In this document: piece after piece, positions 47,212 to 58,730 of the stretch
How the letters are laid out: each line of letters begins with the position of its first letter
How positions within the stretch are numbered: position 1 is the stretch's first letter
Assembly (NCBI RefSeq): GCF_033958435.1
Contig: NC_134137.1
Coordinates: forward strand, 248,480,501-248,544,500
Source of the DNA: Carettochelys insculpta
Lineage: Eukaryota > Chordata > Testudines > Carettochelyidae
DNA: 64,000 bases
Reading direction: 5' to 3'
Program-made: the position numbers and the translations under genes
The notes under the pieces: model-generated
Databases searched by the model: none
Told to the model about the DNA's origin: nothing
Seen by the model: the letters and a program-made list of their open reading frames with translations, nothing else

Positions 47212-48180
47212 CCGGATCATTCTGAACCTTGAGAGGTCATTTAGCCCAGCCCTCTGCCTTGTGGCCAAGCATACCTAGACCATCTCAACCAGAGGTTTGT
47301 CCAACTTGCTCTTAAAAACCTCAAAAATGATTATTTTACAGATTACCTGGGAAGCCTATTCAAGAGCTTAGCTACCTTTATAACTAGAAAAATTTTCCTT
47401 ATAGCTACCCTAAAATCTCCCTTGCTGCAGATTAAACCCACTACTTCTTATCCTACTTTCAGTTGTTCATCCTTTTTATAAAAGCTCTTACCCTGTTTGA
47501 ATACTATTATCAGCCAACACTTCAGTCATCTTTTTTCAAAACTAAACATGCACAGCTTTTGTAGCCGTTCCTCATAAGCTGAGTTTTCTAAACCTTTTGT
47601 CATTTTTGTTGCTCTCTTCTGGACTTTCTCCAGTTTGTTCACATCTTTCCTGAAGAGTGGCAACCAGAATTAGGCATACTACTACACTTGAGGTCTCACC
47701 AATGCTAAGTACAGCATGGTAATTACCTTCCATCTAACTGTCTTGTTAGTAACATCTTCCATCTAAATGTCTTCTTAATACACTCAGAAGGCTATTAGCT
47801 TTTTTCACAACTGCATCATACTGTTGACTCATATTTTGTCATACACTGTAGCTCCCAGATCCTTTTCTGGACTCTACAGTCTTCTGTAGTCTGCCCGCAC
47901 CCTATTTCTAGTTGTGCTTCAATTTTTTTTTCTCCTTTCGCAAAGCACTATTCATTTGTCTTTATTGAATTTCACCTCATTGATTTGAGACTAAATTTGT
48001 CAAGATCCTTTTGAATTCTAATGCTGTCCTCCATGGTGCTTGCATCCCATCCTAGATTAGTGTAATCCACAGATTTTAGTATTGTACTCTCTACTTTGTT
48101 ATCCAAGCCTTTCATGGAAATATTGAATTGTACTGTACCCAGAACTGATCCCTGCGAGACCACACTGGAAATACCCTGAG
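47212..48180 (-). mobile_element. CR1 LINE fossil, minus strand
   Basis: Minus-strand CR1 3' half, starting in the palm region. It reads GISSVVSQGSVLG, then SVDYTNLG at the active-site position (active relatives read FADDTKLG), then IRIQKDLDKF. It continues to the 3' end near 47212 (gagaggtcatttagcccagc). Truncated at 48180, where a SINE begins. Confidence 0.8.
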
Positions 48181-48317
48181 TTTTGCTGTCCTGTAGCACC
48201 TTAGAAACTAAAAAATGTATTAGGTCATGAACTTTTGTGAGTAAAACCCATCTCCTCAGATGATGTCGGTTTCACCCATGAAAGTTCATGACCTAATAAA
48301 TTTGTTAGTCTCTATAG
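48181..48317. mobile_element. Foldback tRNA-derived SINE, partial
   Basis: Left arm ctgtagcaccttagaaacta, then gtattaggtcatgaactttt. Right arm aaagttcatgacctaataaa, then gttagtctctatag, i.e. the same sequence inverted around a loop at 48250-48270. Truncated on the right by the hAT element at 48318. Confidence 0.75.
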
Positions 48318-48638
48318 CAGGGGTCAGCAACCTTTCTGAGGTGAAGCGCTGAAATTTGACCTTTTGACCTCTATGTGCGGTCTGAGTGCCAGCGATACTT
48401 TTTAAGGTCACTAATAGTCCTACTTACAACAGCTTAATTAATAAATTAAGATGCAGAGCATTTAGATGGTGGTTGGTAGCATTAGCTGGGCTTTTGTTAA
48501 GCCATGGGTGGCATGGCTTTGAGCAAGCTCCCGGCTGCATGGGGGAGGAGTGGCAGGGCTGAGCTCCCTCCTCTTGTGCTGATGAAAATCAGCTTGAGTG
48601 CCATTCTTGACACCCATGCGGGGGGTTGCTGACCCCTG
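48318..48638. mobile_element. hAT miniature element
   Basis: CAGGGGTCAGCAACC and its exact inverse GGTTGCTGACCCCTG bound 321 bp, homologous to 40733-41064. The expected 8-bp duplication is not seen, because flanks ctctatag and cattaaaa differ. Confidence 0.85.
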
Positions 48639-49090
48639 CATTAAAACTTCGTAAAATCAGTGTACGCTCAGTCATGGCCAGGCTTGTTGTCAGAAACCTT
48701 TTATCCATGTCCTCCATTTCCTCTGGGTGGGCTGTACACTGCATGCTGCCGTGCCCTTCATCACAGTCAGTTTAACTTCTGTGCCAGGAAAGATAATGGA
48801 GCAAGTAATTAAGGTATTCATCTGCAAATATGTGGAAGAAAATAAGGTGATAAGTAGCAGCCAGCATGGATATGTAAGGAACAAATCACGCCAGACCAAT
48901 CTGATAGCTTTCTTTGATAGGGCAGCAAGCCTTGTGGATAAGGGAAAAGTGGTGAATGTGAAATACCTAGACTTCAGTAAGGCATTTGGTACAGTCTCAC
49001 ATGGTCTTCTTTTCAATAAACTAGGCAAATACAACTTAGAAGAGACTACTATAAGGTGAGTGCATAACTGGCTGGATAATCATACTGAGA

Positions 49091-49273
49091 AGCTGGGTGT
49101 ACACAACTGTTAGGAAGAAGGGGCTTTTGAAAACTGGGGGGGTCCCTTCAGACTTTTGAATCGCCGTGGCTGCCATTATGCTAATGAGGTGCTGCATATT
49201 CATGGGAGCGCCTCATTAGCATCTTTTAAACCCGCTCATTAACATGCCGGAAGGGGCTCATGTAGACACAGGG
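49091..49273. mobile_element. Short Harbinger-type miniature element in CR1
   Basis: Left end agctgggtgtacaca and right end tgtagacacaggg enclose a short palindromic body (gctaatgaggtgctgcat and gcgcctcattagcat). AGA flanks it on both sides (49088-49090, 49274-49276). CR1 sequence is continuous when it is removed. Confidence 0.7.
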
Positions 49274-50195
49274 AGAGAGTAGTTATTAATGGTTTGCAGT
49301 CATCCTGGAAGGGCATAACAAGTGGTGTTCCATAGGGGTCTGTTTTGGAACCAGTTCTATTCAATATCTTCATCAACAATTTTGATATTGGCATAGAGGG
49401 TATACTTATTAAGTTTGCAGATGCTACCAAACTGAGCGGGGTTCCAACTGTTTTGGAGGATAGGATCATAATTCAAAAGATCTGGACAAACTGGAGAAAC
49501 AGTCCGAGGCAAATAGGATGATGTTTAATAAGGGCAAATGCAAAGTACTCCACTTAGGAGGGAACAATCAGCTTCATACATGTAGAACGGGAAGTGACTA
49601 TCTCAGAAGGAGTACTGCAGAATGGAATCTAGGGGTTATAGTGAACCACAAGCTAAACATGAGTCAACAGTGTGATGCTGTTGCAAAAAAAGCAAACATG
49701 ATTCTGGGATGCATTAACAGGAGTGTTGTGAGCAAGACATGAGAAGTCATTCTTCCGCTCTACCCAGCACTCATTAAACCTCAGTTGGAGTAGTGTATCC
49801 AGTTCTGGGCACCACATTTCAAGAAAGATGTGAAAAAGCTGGAGAAGGGCCAGAGGAGAGCAACAAGAACATGAGTTATGAGGGAAGACTGAAAGAAATG
49901 GGCTTGTTTAATTGAGAGGAAAGACTTAAAGAGCACGTGATAGCGGTTTTCAAGTACCTAAAAGAGGTTTACAAGGCAGAGGAAGAAAAGTTGTTCTCCT
50001 TGGCCTCTGAGAATAGGACAAGGAGCAGTGGGCTTAAAGTGCAGAAAGGGAAATTTAGATTGGACACTTGGGAAAACTTCCTAACTGTCAGGGTGGTTAA
50101 ACAGTGCCATAAATTGCCTAGGGAGGTTCTGGAATCTCCATCACTGGAGATATTTAAGATCAGGTTAAACAGACATCTGTCGGGGTGGTCTAGAC

Positions 50196-50618
50196 CAGTG
50201 GTTCCCAAATGTTTTGGCATCATGCCCTGCTTTTGATTTTTGAGAAACCCTCATGCCCCTCCCCCTCTTTTTTTTACCATGGGCCAGCCATCCCAGCCAC
50301 CTGTGAGCTACCTGCCTGAGTCCCTCCCCTCCCCAAAAGCCAGGCACCACCAGCCCCTCATCTAACCCCATCCTCCCTACAACCCACATTCACTTACCTT
50401 TGCAGGAGGCAACTAGCTCCACGTGGGCCTTTGCTGGCTGCCTGCTTTTTACAGGGACTGTGCCGGGACACCCACATGAAATGGCAGGGGCTGAGAGCCA
50501 AAAGCAAGGGCTGGCTCTTTTTTCAGGTACAGGGAATGACTGGGGTGGGGCAGGGGGGGCTGGGTTGCCTTGTGCCCCCCTGGAATTTCTTCATTGCCCC
50601 CCAGTTTGGGAAACGATA
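50196..50618. mobile_element. hAT element inserted in CR1 3' end
   Basis: Ends CAGTGGTTCCCAAA and TTTGGGAAACGATA, flanked by gtctagac (50188-50195) and gtctagcc (50619-50626), an 8-bp duplication with one mismatch. The CR1 terminus continues on both sides. GC-rich interior, no gene. Confidence 0.88.
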
Positions 50619-50714
50619 GTCTAGCCGGTGCTTGGTCCTGTCATGAGTGCAGGGGACTGGATTCAATGACCTCTCAAGGGCTCTTCCAGCCCTAGTGTTC
50701 TCTGATTCTATGAC

Positions 50715-53374
50715 TGCTCCAGGATCCAAGCTCACTAGATTAATGTTGGCTCAGAAATGTTTACTTGAGCTGCAGTTGCCCATTGTGGTTGCAGCGTAGA
50801 CAAACACTTTCTGCCTGTCTCCTACGTCTGTAAGTACTTTGTATTTACGTCAACACCGTGGGATGAGGTGTAAATCTATTTCTGCTTTTTTTTTTTTTTT
50901 TTACTTTTTTGAACAGCACATTGTGGATACTACTGGAAACATAATAGATTGTAACAGTATATAACGGATGGGACATGCATGTATAAAGGAAACTAGATTA
51001 TAAGATGACATTGAGAGAGCCATGAGGACCAATGGGTGGGGGCAACCTGGAGGAAGGGGTGGGACTGGAAGTCTAGATGGGAAGGACTGCAAGGGAGACT
51101 ATAAAGAAACTACGCAGTTGGTGATATGTAAAGGAGGGTACTATGCTGTAAGGGGGCAGGGGATAATTGAATGAGTTCATTTGGTGAAGTTTTCAAATTC
51201 CTTGAGGCAGAGTGACAAGAAAAGAGGAGAGGAGCATAAAAAGAAGGTAAAGGTGGCAAATAGGTATTAATTTGTAGGACTGAGCATTAATAAGGAAAGA
51301 TATGTAGTGCTGTTATGTGAAAAAAGATGGCAATAGTGAAGGAGGCAACTATACATTTAAAGTGGAAGAAATCTGCAAGGCCAATGGTCCCTGGAAAAGA
51401 GGGCAGCACAGCAGGGGGATGAAAGGTAAAGGAGAGAGTGGAGTTAAAGGGGTTGAAGAGGGAACTAATGAAGATGGGAGAGGACAGTAAAGCATCAAGC
51501 CCCCTTAACCTTCTAACAGAGAAGCCAAATATTGATGGATTAGTGTTCAGAGAAGAGCTTGAAGAATGGGTAGGGAAGATATTGAAGGGATTAAGTTTCT
51601 GGTTAGAAACAGAAATTCAAGGACTGTTTCCTTAGGATCTTTCCTTGAAAACTTCCTGGTCAAGTTTCTGCCCCCTCCACCAACCCCATGCCAACTCCCC
51701 CTACATTTTCTCCTTCCCCACACATGTGCTATACAGAAGAGGGTAAAGACATTCATCCACTTCTGTAGCACTGTCCTTTCTTGCCCTTCTGCCAGACTCT
51801 GTGTCAGACTCTCCATAGGGCCAAGGATCTGCAGGTATGAAAAGGTGGAAAGTGGTGCTTTAGGTTGGAAATGTTGCCTCTAGTGGTTTCATTAGACAGC
51901 AGAAGCTGTGTGCAGAGCCTTCTGTGTGCTGGCTCCCAAGAACAGATACAGCTATAAAGTCATACTGCCAGAGGTCTGGAACCCACAAGATCCAGGGGTG
52001 TCTGTGCTAAGCCCTGGTTTATTCTACTGGGGACAGCAGGCAGTGTCCCCCACTTGAAAAAGTTGGAAAAATCCTATGATTTTTAGACCCTCCACATGTA
52101 TTTCTGCATAGGAACATGATCTGACTCTGTAAGTGAAATGTCAGCGGGAGCTGTAGTTGAAAAATATTTTTTCAAAAAAAAAATCAGTTGCTCAGCCTAG
52201 GAAAATGGGGTAACAGTTTACGCATTATACTACATGCAGGAGCTGCTCTGTGTCTTGCTGACTGCTCACAATATATCTGCACACATTTGATTGTGTGTGT
52301 AGGGGTGGGAGTGGTAGTCTACTCCAAAGAATGCCATGGATCTCTAGAGGCATACAAAATAGACAGAGCATAACCACTGGGATGAAGGAAAGTGACCCAC
52401 TCACACAAGGCATTCTGTAGCAATACTTGTGAAGTAAACTCTTCATAAAGCCAATCAGTCCTGAGTTCATTCTGAACCCTTGTTGCATTCTCAACAGAGC
52501 CTAGGTTGATAGCATCATCAGTACCCTGCCCTTCTCCTCACACACAGCATTATTGACTGTCTCCTTTTTGGTCGGGATGGATCTGCTGACATGTAGATCA
52601 TCTCAGTCTTTGATGCTCGAAAGGAAAATTTCTGCTTTCTGTGGTAAGGCTCTGCAGAGAGCATAGAATCAGGTTGCTCTCCATTGTTCCTGCTGCGAGC
52701 TGTAGAGTTACTGTATGCAGCACCCTCCTGTGGTGTCTTGTGGCTTTTACTAATTTAGTTTCACTTTCTTTCTTGTCCTTCTTAATCAAAAACAATGCTG
52801 TGCTGCTGACCCATGAGTGTAAGCCAAGTGTGAAGGTCTAATAATGTCCAATAGTAACTGATCCAAGTGATACTACTAGCTTTCCTCAGTTATTTTTTGT
52901 CTAAGCCTCATCCCTCCATCTCTCAGTGTGCACTCTGTATGCCATCAAAAGCTGTATTGATCCACTTATATCATCTGAATCTTACATTTCTTTAGTGTGA
53001 GGTAATGAGGGAAACATACTGAGAAGAGGCTAAGCATCTCCACACCAGGGAACTTCCACAGCATCTCAGCTTTGAGCTTTAACAGTATCCATGTTAGTAC
53101 AGTCCTGAAGCCTCTTTTGAGCAGAGACTGTCAATCATAAGGAAATGTATGTAATATTTTATAACATGGATGATATTCCTCAGCATCAGGAATGGCACTT
53201 AAGACTTATCTCCCAAAGTGAAAGGCAAGTGCATTAACCCATTTTAGTTCTCATTTTATTCTGGATAGATTCTTATACTTCATGCATCACTGTGATATGG
53301 AGTGCCTTCCAGACATCTTTCATCATATATTGTTCTCTTATCTGCAGGAAAAGCATGCAAAGTGGTATGCCTTG

Positions 53375-53419
<45 letters not shown>

Positions 53420-53454
53420 TAAAAAAACACTCTTCTGTGTTTAGAGAAGGTAAG
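50715..53454. other. Intronic sequence with simple repeats
   Basis: A T-rich run at 50886-50904 and a purine-rich stretch at 51200-51450. No recognisable exon or mobile element. Open frames in this stretch lack domains. Confidence 0.45.
53379..53414. repeat. (GT)18 microsatellite
   Basis: Perfect GT run of about 36 bases, likely polymorphic in length. Confidence 0.95.
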
Positions 53455-54395
53455 GTCAAAGAAATGTACCTTGCACTTGGAATGGATGGAGGTGAGGTTC
53501 GTAGTAATCCTTAGTTTCCAGGGGGGTTAGTTCCACAGTCCTGGACCAACCCTGAAGAAAGCTCTGTCTTCCACACAGACATGCTCTCTGATGAGAGTTC
53601 CATTGTGACAAAGAAATGGAACTATTGACCATGGTCGTCTTTCTGTAGCTCTAGGTGCTCTTTTAGATATCTGGGGCTGAGGCCATGGAGTTCCTTTAAG
53701 ATAAGGAACAAGTCGCAGAGAAGTAGCCATATTAGTCTGTATCTTCACAAAACAAAACAATAAAGCAGGCATGTAGCACGTTAATAAAATAATGTATTAG
53801 GTGATGAGCTTTCTTGTGGCAGACCCCCTTCTTCAGACCTGGAAATAGGAACCAGACATTTTTGATAAGGAACAACACTGAAAGTGATTTGAAAGGCTAT
53901 AGAAAGCCTCAGGCAGGTTTACAGAGAGATCCAGAAAGATGAGACTGGTTGTCTCTATCCATTGACAGGAAGAAGTCATCCATCATGATGACTAAAGTAG
54001 TGTCATTTCCATGTCCTGGGCTGAATCCACATTGTGCCAGGTCTAGAATATTAGCTGCAATTAGATGAGACGGTAGTTGGCCTTTGGCTATCTTCTCAGT
54101 GGGTTGTTCAGAAATGGGAGGTTTGGCTTTGGGAAGCAATTGGCTAAATCTCATGGTTTCAGCCCACAGTGGGTTTCTTCTGTGTTTGTCAGACTGTTTC
54201 TTTAAAAGAGAAAGAGGAGATTACTACTTTGAATGATACACTGGCTATTTTGGTGAGGAATGGAACTGTTGTTCATGAGTTTCTCTCACGAGTCAAGAAG
54301 GGCAGGAGTCAGATTCACAAGTCTTGGTATTTAATTTCATCACCTGCATCAGTCAACTCCACTTTGCTATCCTGGGTTGGCCCTTTGGTCATCAT
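53455..54395 (-). mobile_element. L2-type LINE fossil, split by a SINE
   Basis: Minus strand. The reverse transcriptase finger block GQLPSHLIAANILDLAQCGF, then PGHGNDTTLV, lies at 54090-53990. A C-terminal piece (FLCHNGTLIREHVCVEDRAF, then GPGLWN) lies at 53610-53527. This order and wording fit the L2 clade, not CR1. A large internal deletion lies between the two, and a SINE is inserted at 53712-53863. Inactive. Confidence 0.7.
53712..53863 (+). mobile_element. tRNA-derived SINE with 12-bp target duplication
   Basis: Head gtagccatattagtctgtat, then catgtagcacgtta, attaggtgatgagctttctt and cccccttcttcagacctgg. GATAAGGAACAA flanks it exactly (53700-53711, 53864-53875). Simple, not foldback. 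Confidence 0.9.
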
Positions 54396-54544
54396 CTAAA
54401 CTAGGAATGGGATAGGGCACCTTTTTGATTGATAGCTGAAATACAATAATAACATGTGAACCCTCTAATGAAGGACTGTTCTCCAATGCATTCTAAAATT
54501 AAACATTAGTGTTTAGATTACTCTTTGTAACTCTGCATTGCATT

Positions 54545-56165
54545 GTTTGTTCCTTTGAAGTACAAATTGACAAGATGGTCTGAGGTAAACAAGATGAAGT
54601 TTAATAAGGACAAATACAAAGTACTCCACTTAGGAAGACACAATCAACTTCACACATACAGAATGGGAAACAACTGTCTAGGAAGGAGTACTGCAGAAAG
54701 GGATTTAGGGGTCATAGTGGACCACAAGCTAAATATGAACCAACATTGTGATGCTTTTGCAAAAAAATCAAACATGATTCTGGGATGCATTAACTGGAGT
54801 GCTGAGAGCAAGACACGGGAAGTCATTCTTCTGTTCTACTCGGCACTCGTTAGGCCTCAGTTGGAGTACTGTATTCAGTTCTAGGCACCACATTTCAAGA
54901 AAGATGTGGAGAAATTGGAGAAGGTCTAGAGAAGAGCAATAAGAATAATTATATGTCTAGAGAACATGAGCTAAATAGGAGGATTGGAAAAGCGGCCACA
55001 ACTCTGTCCAGACTCAGCAAGAGAGTGTGAAATAACAACAAGCTGTACACTCACACCAAAATGCAAGTCTACAGAGCCCACATTGTCAGCACCCTCCTTT
55101 ATGGCAGCGAGACTTGAATCCTGTATGCCCACCAGGAAAAGAGGCTGAACGTCTTCCACTTGCGCTGCCTCAGGCGCATCCTTGGAATATCATGGAAGGA
55201 CAGTGACCAACACCGCCATCCTCGAGCAAGCTGGAATCCCAACCATGCACACCCTCCTCAGGCAGCGTCGGCTCTGCTGGCTTGGCCACGTCCACAGGAT
55301 GAATGATGGAAGGATTCCAAAAGACATCCTGTATGGTGAGCTAGCCTCTGGCAAAAGACCTCCCAGACGCCCCCAGTTGCGCTACAAAGATGTCTGCAAG
55401 AGAGACCTCAGAGAGGTAGACATCGAGCTGGACAACTGGGAAGAACTAGCAGACGACCACAGCAGATGGAGGCAGGGGTTACACAAGGGCCTTCAGAAGG
55501 GCGAGATGAGGATCAGACAGCTAGCAGAGGAGAAGCAAGCGCATAGAAAGCACACTAAGGACTTGCCAGACACCCACCACATCTGCAAGAGATGCAGCAA
55601 GGACTGTCACTCTCGTGTGGGTCTTCATAGTCACAGTAGACGCTGTAAATGAAGTCCTCAGTTGAAACTATAAAGGGCGCGATCCATAGTCTATGCAGAC
55701 TGAAGGATGCCTACTACTACTACTACTACTACTACTACTAGAGAACATGAGCTGTGAGGGAAGGCTGAAAGGAATGGGTTTGTTTAGTTTAGAAAAGAGA
55801 GGACTTAGAGGGGACATGATAGCAGTTTTCAAGCACCTAAAAGAGGTTTACAAGGAGGAGGGAGAAAAATTGTTCTCCTTGACCTCTGAGGATAGGACAA
55901 GGAGCAATGGGCTTAAACTGCAGCAAGGGAGGTTTAGGTTGGACATTAGAAAAAACTTCCTAACTGTCAAGGTGGTTGAACACTGGAATAATTGCCTAGG
56001 GAGGTTGTGGAATCTCCATCACTGGAGATACTTAAGAGCAAGTTAGATAGACATTTATCGGGGATGGTCTAGGCAGTGCTGGGTCCTGCTGTGAGGTCAG
56101 GGGACTGGACTTGATGGTGTCTTGAGGTCCCCTCCAGCCCAGTGTTCTATGATTCTATGATTTTA
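54545..56165 (+). mobile_element. CR1 LINE, split by a retroposon
   Basis: Plus-strand CR1 3' part. It has the NKMKFNKDKYKVLHLGRHNQ block near 54592, the ERDLGVIVDHKLNMNQHCDA block near 54697 and the SALVRPQLEYCIQF block near 54840. It resumes after the inserted element with MSCEGRLKGMGLFSLEKRGL at 55747 and ends in attctatgattttat near 56165. The sequence is well preserved compared with other CR1 fossils here. Confidence 0.88.
54973..55737 (+). mobile_element. Non-LTR retroposon end with 16-bp duplication and (CTA)n tail
   Basis: 5'-truncated LINE 3' end inserted in CR1. CTAGAGAACATGAGCT is repeated exactly on both sides (54957-54972, 55738-55753). The ORF C-terminus is largely open from 55182 to 55652. 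It carries an ILEQAGIPTMHTLLRQRRLC block, WLGHVHRMNDGRIPKDILYG, a long basic/acidic helix (RWRQGLHKGLQKGEMRIRQL) and a terminal finger C-x2-C...H-x3-H-type (CKRCSKDCHSRVGLHSH). A (CTA)n tail lies at 55711-55740. One frame break precedes it near 55190. It is the best-preserved member of the family also seen at 965-1604. Confidence 0.88.
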
Positions 56166-57348
56166 TATCATACAAATGGAGCTCTTCTATTTTCTTTATG
56201 AAGGCAAACACAGTTAGAGATAGAAAGTTTAATAAATGTGTGTTCTGAAAAACAGTCATGCCAAGACTAGACTGAGTTGAAATTTCTCCAAATCTTATGA
56301 TCACTTCAAGAATATTGCTTCCTTAAATTACATCAAATTGCTACAACATAGCACTGTACAGAACAAGAGAGAAAGACAAAGATCAATAGAAGGTTCTGAA
56401 AATACACTGTTTTTGCAGAGTCCTCATAGAAATTCATAGCTTTGGTACCTTTCCAATCTTAAAGTAGGGGAGAAGGAGAGATTTCAGTTGAGATCATATT
56501 TGTATAGTTCTGTGTGAAGGTGTTTGTCTTTTTAATGCATTAGGAGTTGAAATCTATACAGCTGTGGTATTTTGCCAGATTAGTTGGAGATGGTGCATCT
56601 CTCCATCTAATACTCAACTAACACTGAGCATCATATCCAACAAGACTAGGAGGACAGAAAGAAACACAGGTTTTTTTTAAATGATCACTGAATAGATGTT
56701 GTAAAATAAATAAACACAGAAAGCATATGAAGTCTTAAGATTTTTACTTATTTCAAAGCTAATTGAAGGTTACCCTTTTCCAGACATACATGTAGTTTTT
56801 GGGAATTTTGAGATCTGAAAACTGCTAAATTTCAAAGGAGAAAATGCAATGAAAGAAAAAATCCGATTGTATGGAAACTAATTTAATGTAATTATTTTAT
56901 TTAAAAAGTTGTTGTCCCTGCTTTTATGTATTACTTATTAATCTTTAAAGTAAAAATAAATACATACAGTTGAATTCCTTGCTGGTTTCTGTTCATTAAG
57001 CTCTTTCTATGTGAGAGAGCGTGTAAACTTCTCCATAAAACAATGAAGGAGTATGCAAGGCAGCCTGGGGGAAGGAGGAGGTGCGAAGTGTGGATTTTTA
57101 AATAAATATAAGGAATATTTTCACAAATAAACAGTTCTAATTTTCACAGCGACTGTTTTGCCCACTGTTACATGTTGTTTACTGGTATGGGGTATTAACA
57201 AAACCAGAAGTTCAATTAAGGTATAAATAAATTAGGAAACCAAAATGGCACACCAGGTCCAACCAGACTTTTCTTGTCTTTGGAAGAGCTCTGTTCCTGA
57301 CCTGAACTTGAGTTTCAGTTTCTCTCTTTGAGAACCAAGATACCACAT
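56166..57348. other. Intronic sequence without recognised element
   Basis: AT-rich, with no recognisable motif. Confidence 0.45.
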
Positions 57349-57351
57349 CTA

Positions 57352-58070
57352 AGCCGTGTCTACACGTGCACGCTACTTCGAAGTAGCGGCACTAACTTCA
57401 AAATAGCGCCCGTCACGGCTACACGGCTACACGTGTTGGGCGCTATTTCGATGTTAACATTGACGTTAGGCGGCGAGACGTCGAAGCCGCTAACCCCATG
57501 AGGGGATGGGAATAGCGCCCTACTTCGAAGTTGAACGTCGAAGTAGGGCACGTGTAGACAATCCGCGTCCCGCAACATCGAAATAGCGGGGTCCGACATG
57601 GTGGCCATCGGCTGAGGGGTTGAGAGACGCTCTCTCTCCAGCCCCTGCAGGGCTCTATGGTCACTGTATGCAGCAGCTCTTAGCCCAGGGCTTCTGGCTG
57701 CTGCTGCTGCAGCTGGGGATCCATGCTGCATGCACAGGGTCTGCAACCAGTTGTCGGCTCTGTGGATCTTGTGTTGTTTAGTGCAAGTGTGTCTGGGAGG
57801 GGCCCTTTAAGGGAGCGGCTTGCTGTTGAGTCCGCCCTGTGACCCTGTCTGCAGCTATGCCTGGCACCCTTATTTCGATGTGTGCTACTTTGGCGTGTAG
57901 ACGTTCCCTCGCAGCGCCTATTTCGATGTGGTGCTGCGCAACGTCGATGTTGAACGTCGACGTTGCCAGCCCTGGAGGATGTGTAGACGTTATTCATCAA
58001 CATAGCCTATTTCGATGTCGCTACATCGAAATAAGCTACTTCGATGTAGGCTTCACGTGTAGACGTAGCT
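57352..58070 (+). mobile_element. Harbinger-type miniature element, family A copy 4
   Basis: 719 bp. Ends AGCCGTGTCTACACGTG and the inverse of AGCTACGTCTACACGTG, with CTA on both sides (57349-57351, 58071-58073). The same subterminal palindromes and core as copy 1. A tandem doubling of cggctacacg is seen at 57417-57432. Confidence 0.88.
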
Positions 58071-58324
58071 CTAACCACATTTGAACACAGCAAAAATTTC
58101 GATTCAGTTTATTCTGGATCTGAACTCTATTACTCACCTTTCATTACTGTTAGAAATAGACTGATGTTTAAAACTATTTCCTCACACTCAAAGTGTAAAA
58201 TGAACTTTTTAAACTATTTTCAGTTTGTTCAGTCATTGGGGTTAGTTCTGCTACTCATGACATCAGTGACGTTTTTGACATTGACCTCAGTGGCTTCAGA
58301 GTAATCCACAGAATAATACCTACA

Positions 58325-58730
58325 GGTTGTGTCTACACTACAGTCCCCTTTCGAAAAGGGAATGCAAACAAGGCAAATCGGAAATGCAAACGAAGCACCG
58401 ATTTACATATATCATGCTTCATTTGCATAATCACCTTTTCGAAAGAGTCTTTCAAAAGAAAAACAGCAGTGTAGACGGGGTTCTTTCTGACTAAAACCCC
58501 GATTTCAAAAGCACCCTTCTTCCTGAAAAATATTAGAAAGGAGTGCTTTCAAAAACAGGGTATTATTTCAAAAGAGCCCCGTCTACACTGCTGTTTTTCT
58601 TTTAAAAGACTTTCAAAAATGTGCTTGTGCAAATGAACCATGAGATATGTAAATCGGTGCTTTATTTGCATTTCTGATTTGTCTCATTTGCATTCCCCTT
58701 TTGAAAGGGGGCTGTAATATAGACGCAGCT
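58325..58730. mobile_element. Harbinger-type miniature element, 406 bp palindrome
   Basis: Ends GGTTGTGTCTACACTACAG and the inverse of AGCTGCGTCTATATTACAG. The two halves are largely complementary (gaatgcaaacaaggcaaatc against gatttgtctcatttgcattc). Flanks ACA and AAA do not match exactly. Confidence 0.75.

Larger units (their letters stand above)
48669..50714 (+). mobile_element. CR1 with atypical 5' leader, copy 2, split twice
   Basis: Same leader and junction as at 45531. It then gives CR1 ORF2 with GKIMEQVIKVFICKYVEENK near 48790, SQHGYVRNKSRQTNLIAFFD near 48865, [17 protein letters not shown] near 48962, [24 protein letters not shown] near 49330, KFADATKLSG-like near 49420 (second catalytic Asp lost), and finally the 3' end (gtgttctctgattctatgac). 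A Harbinger-type miniature element (49091-49273) and a hAT element (50196-50618) interrupt it. Confidence 0.88.

Noticed and set aside
48310..48646. 8-bp duplication for the hAT element at 48318
   Set aside because: ctctatag and cattaaaa are unrelated; the right flank may have been deleted or rearranged.
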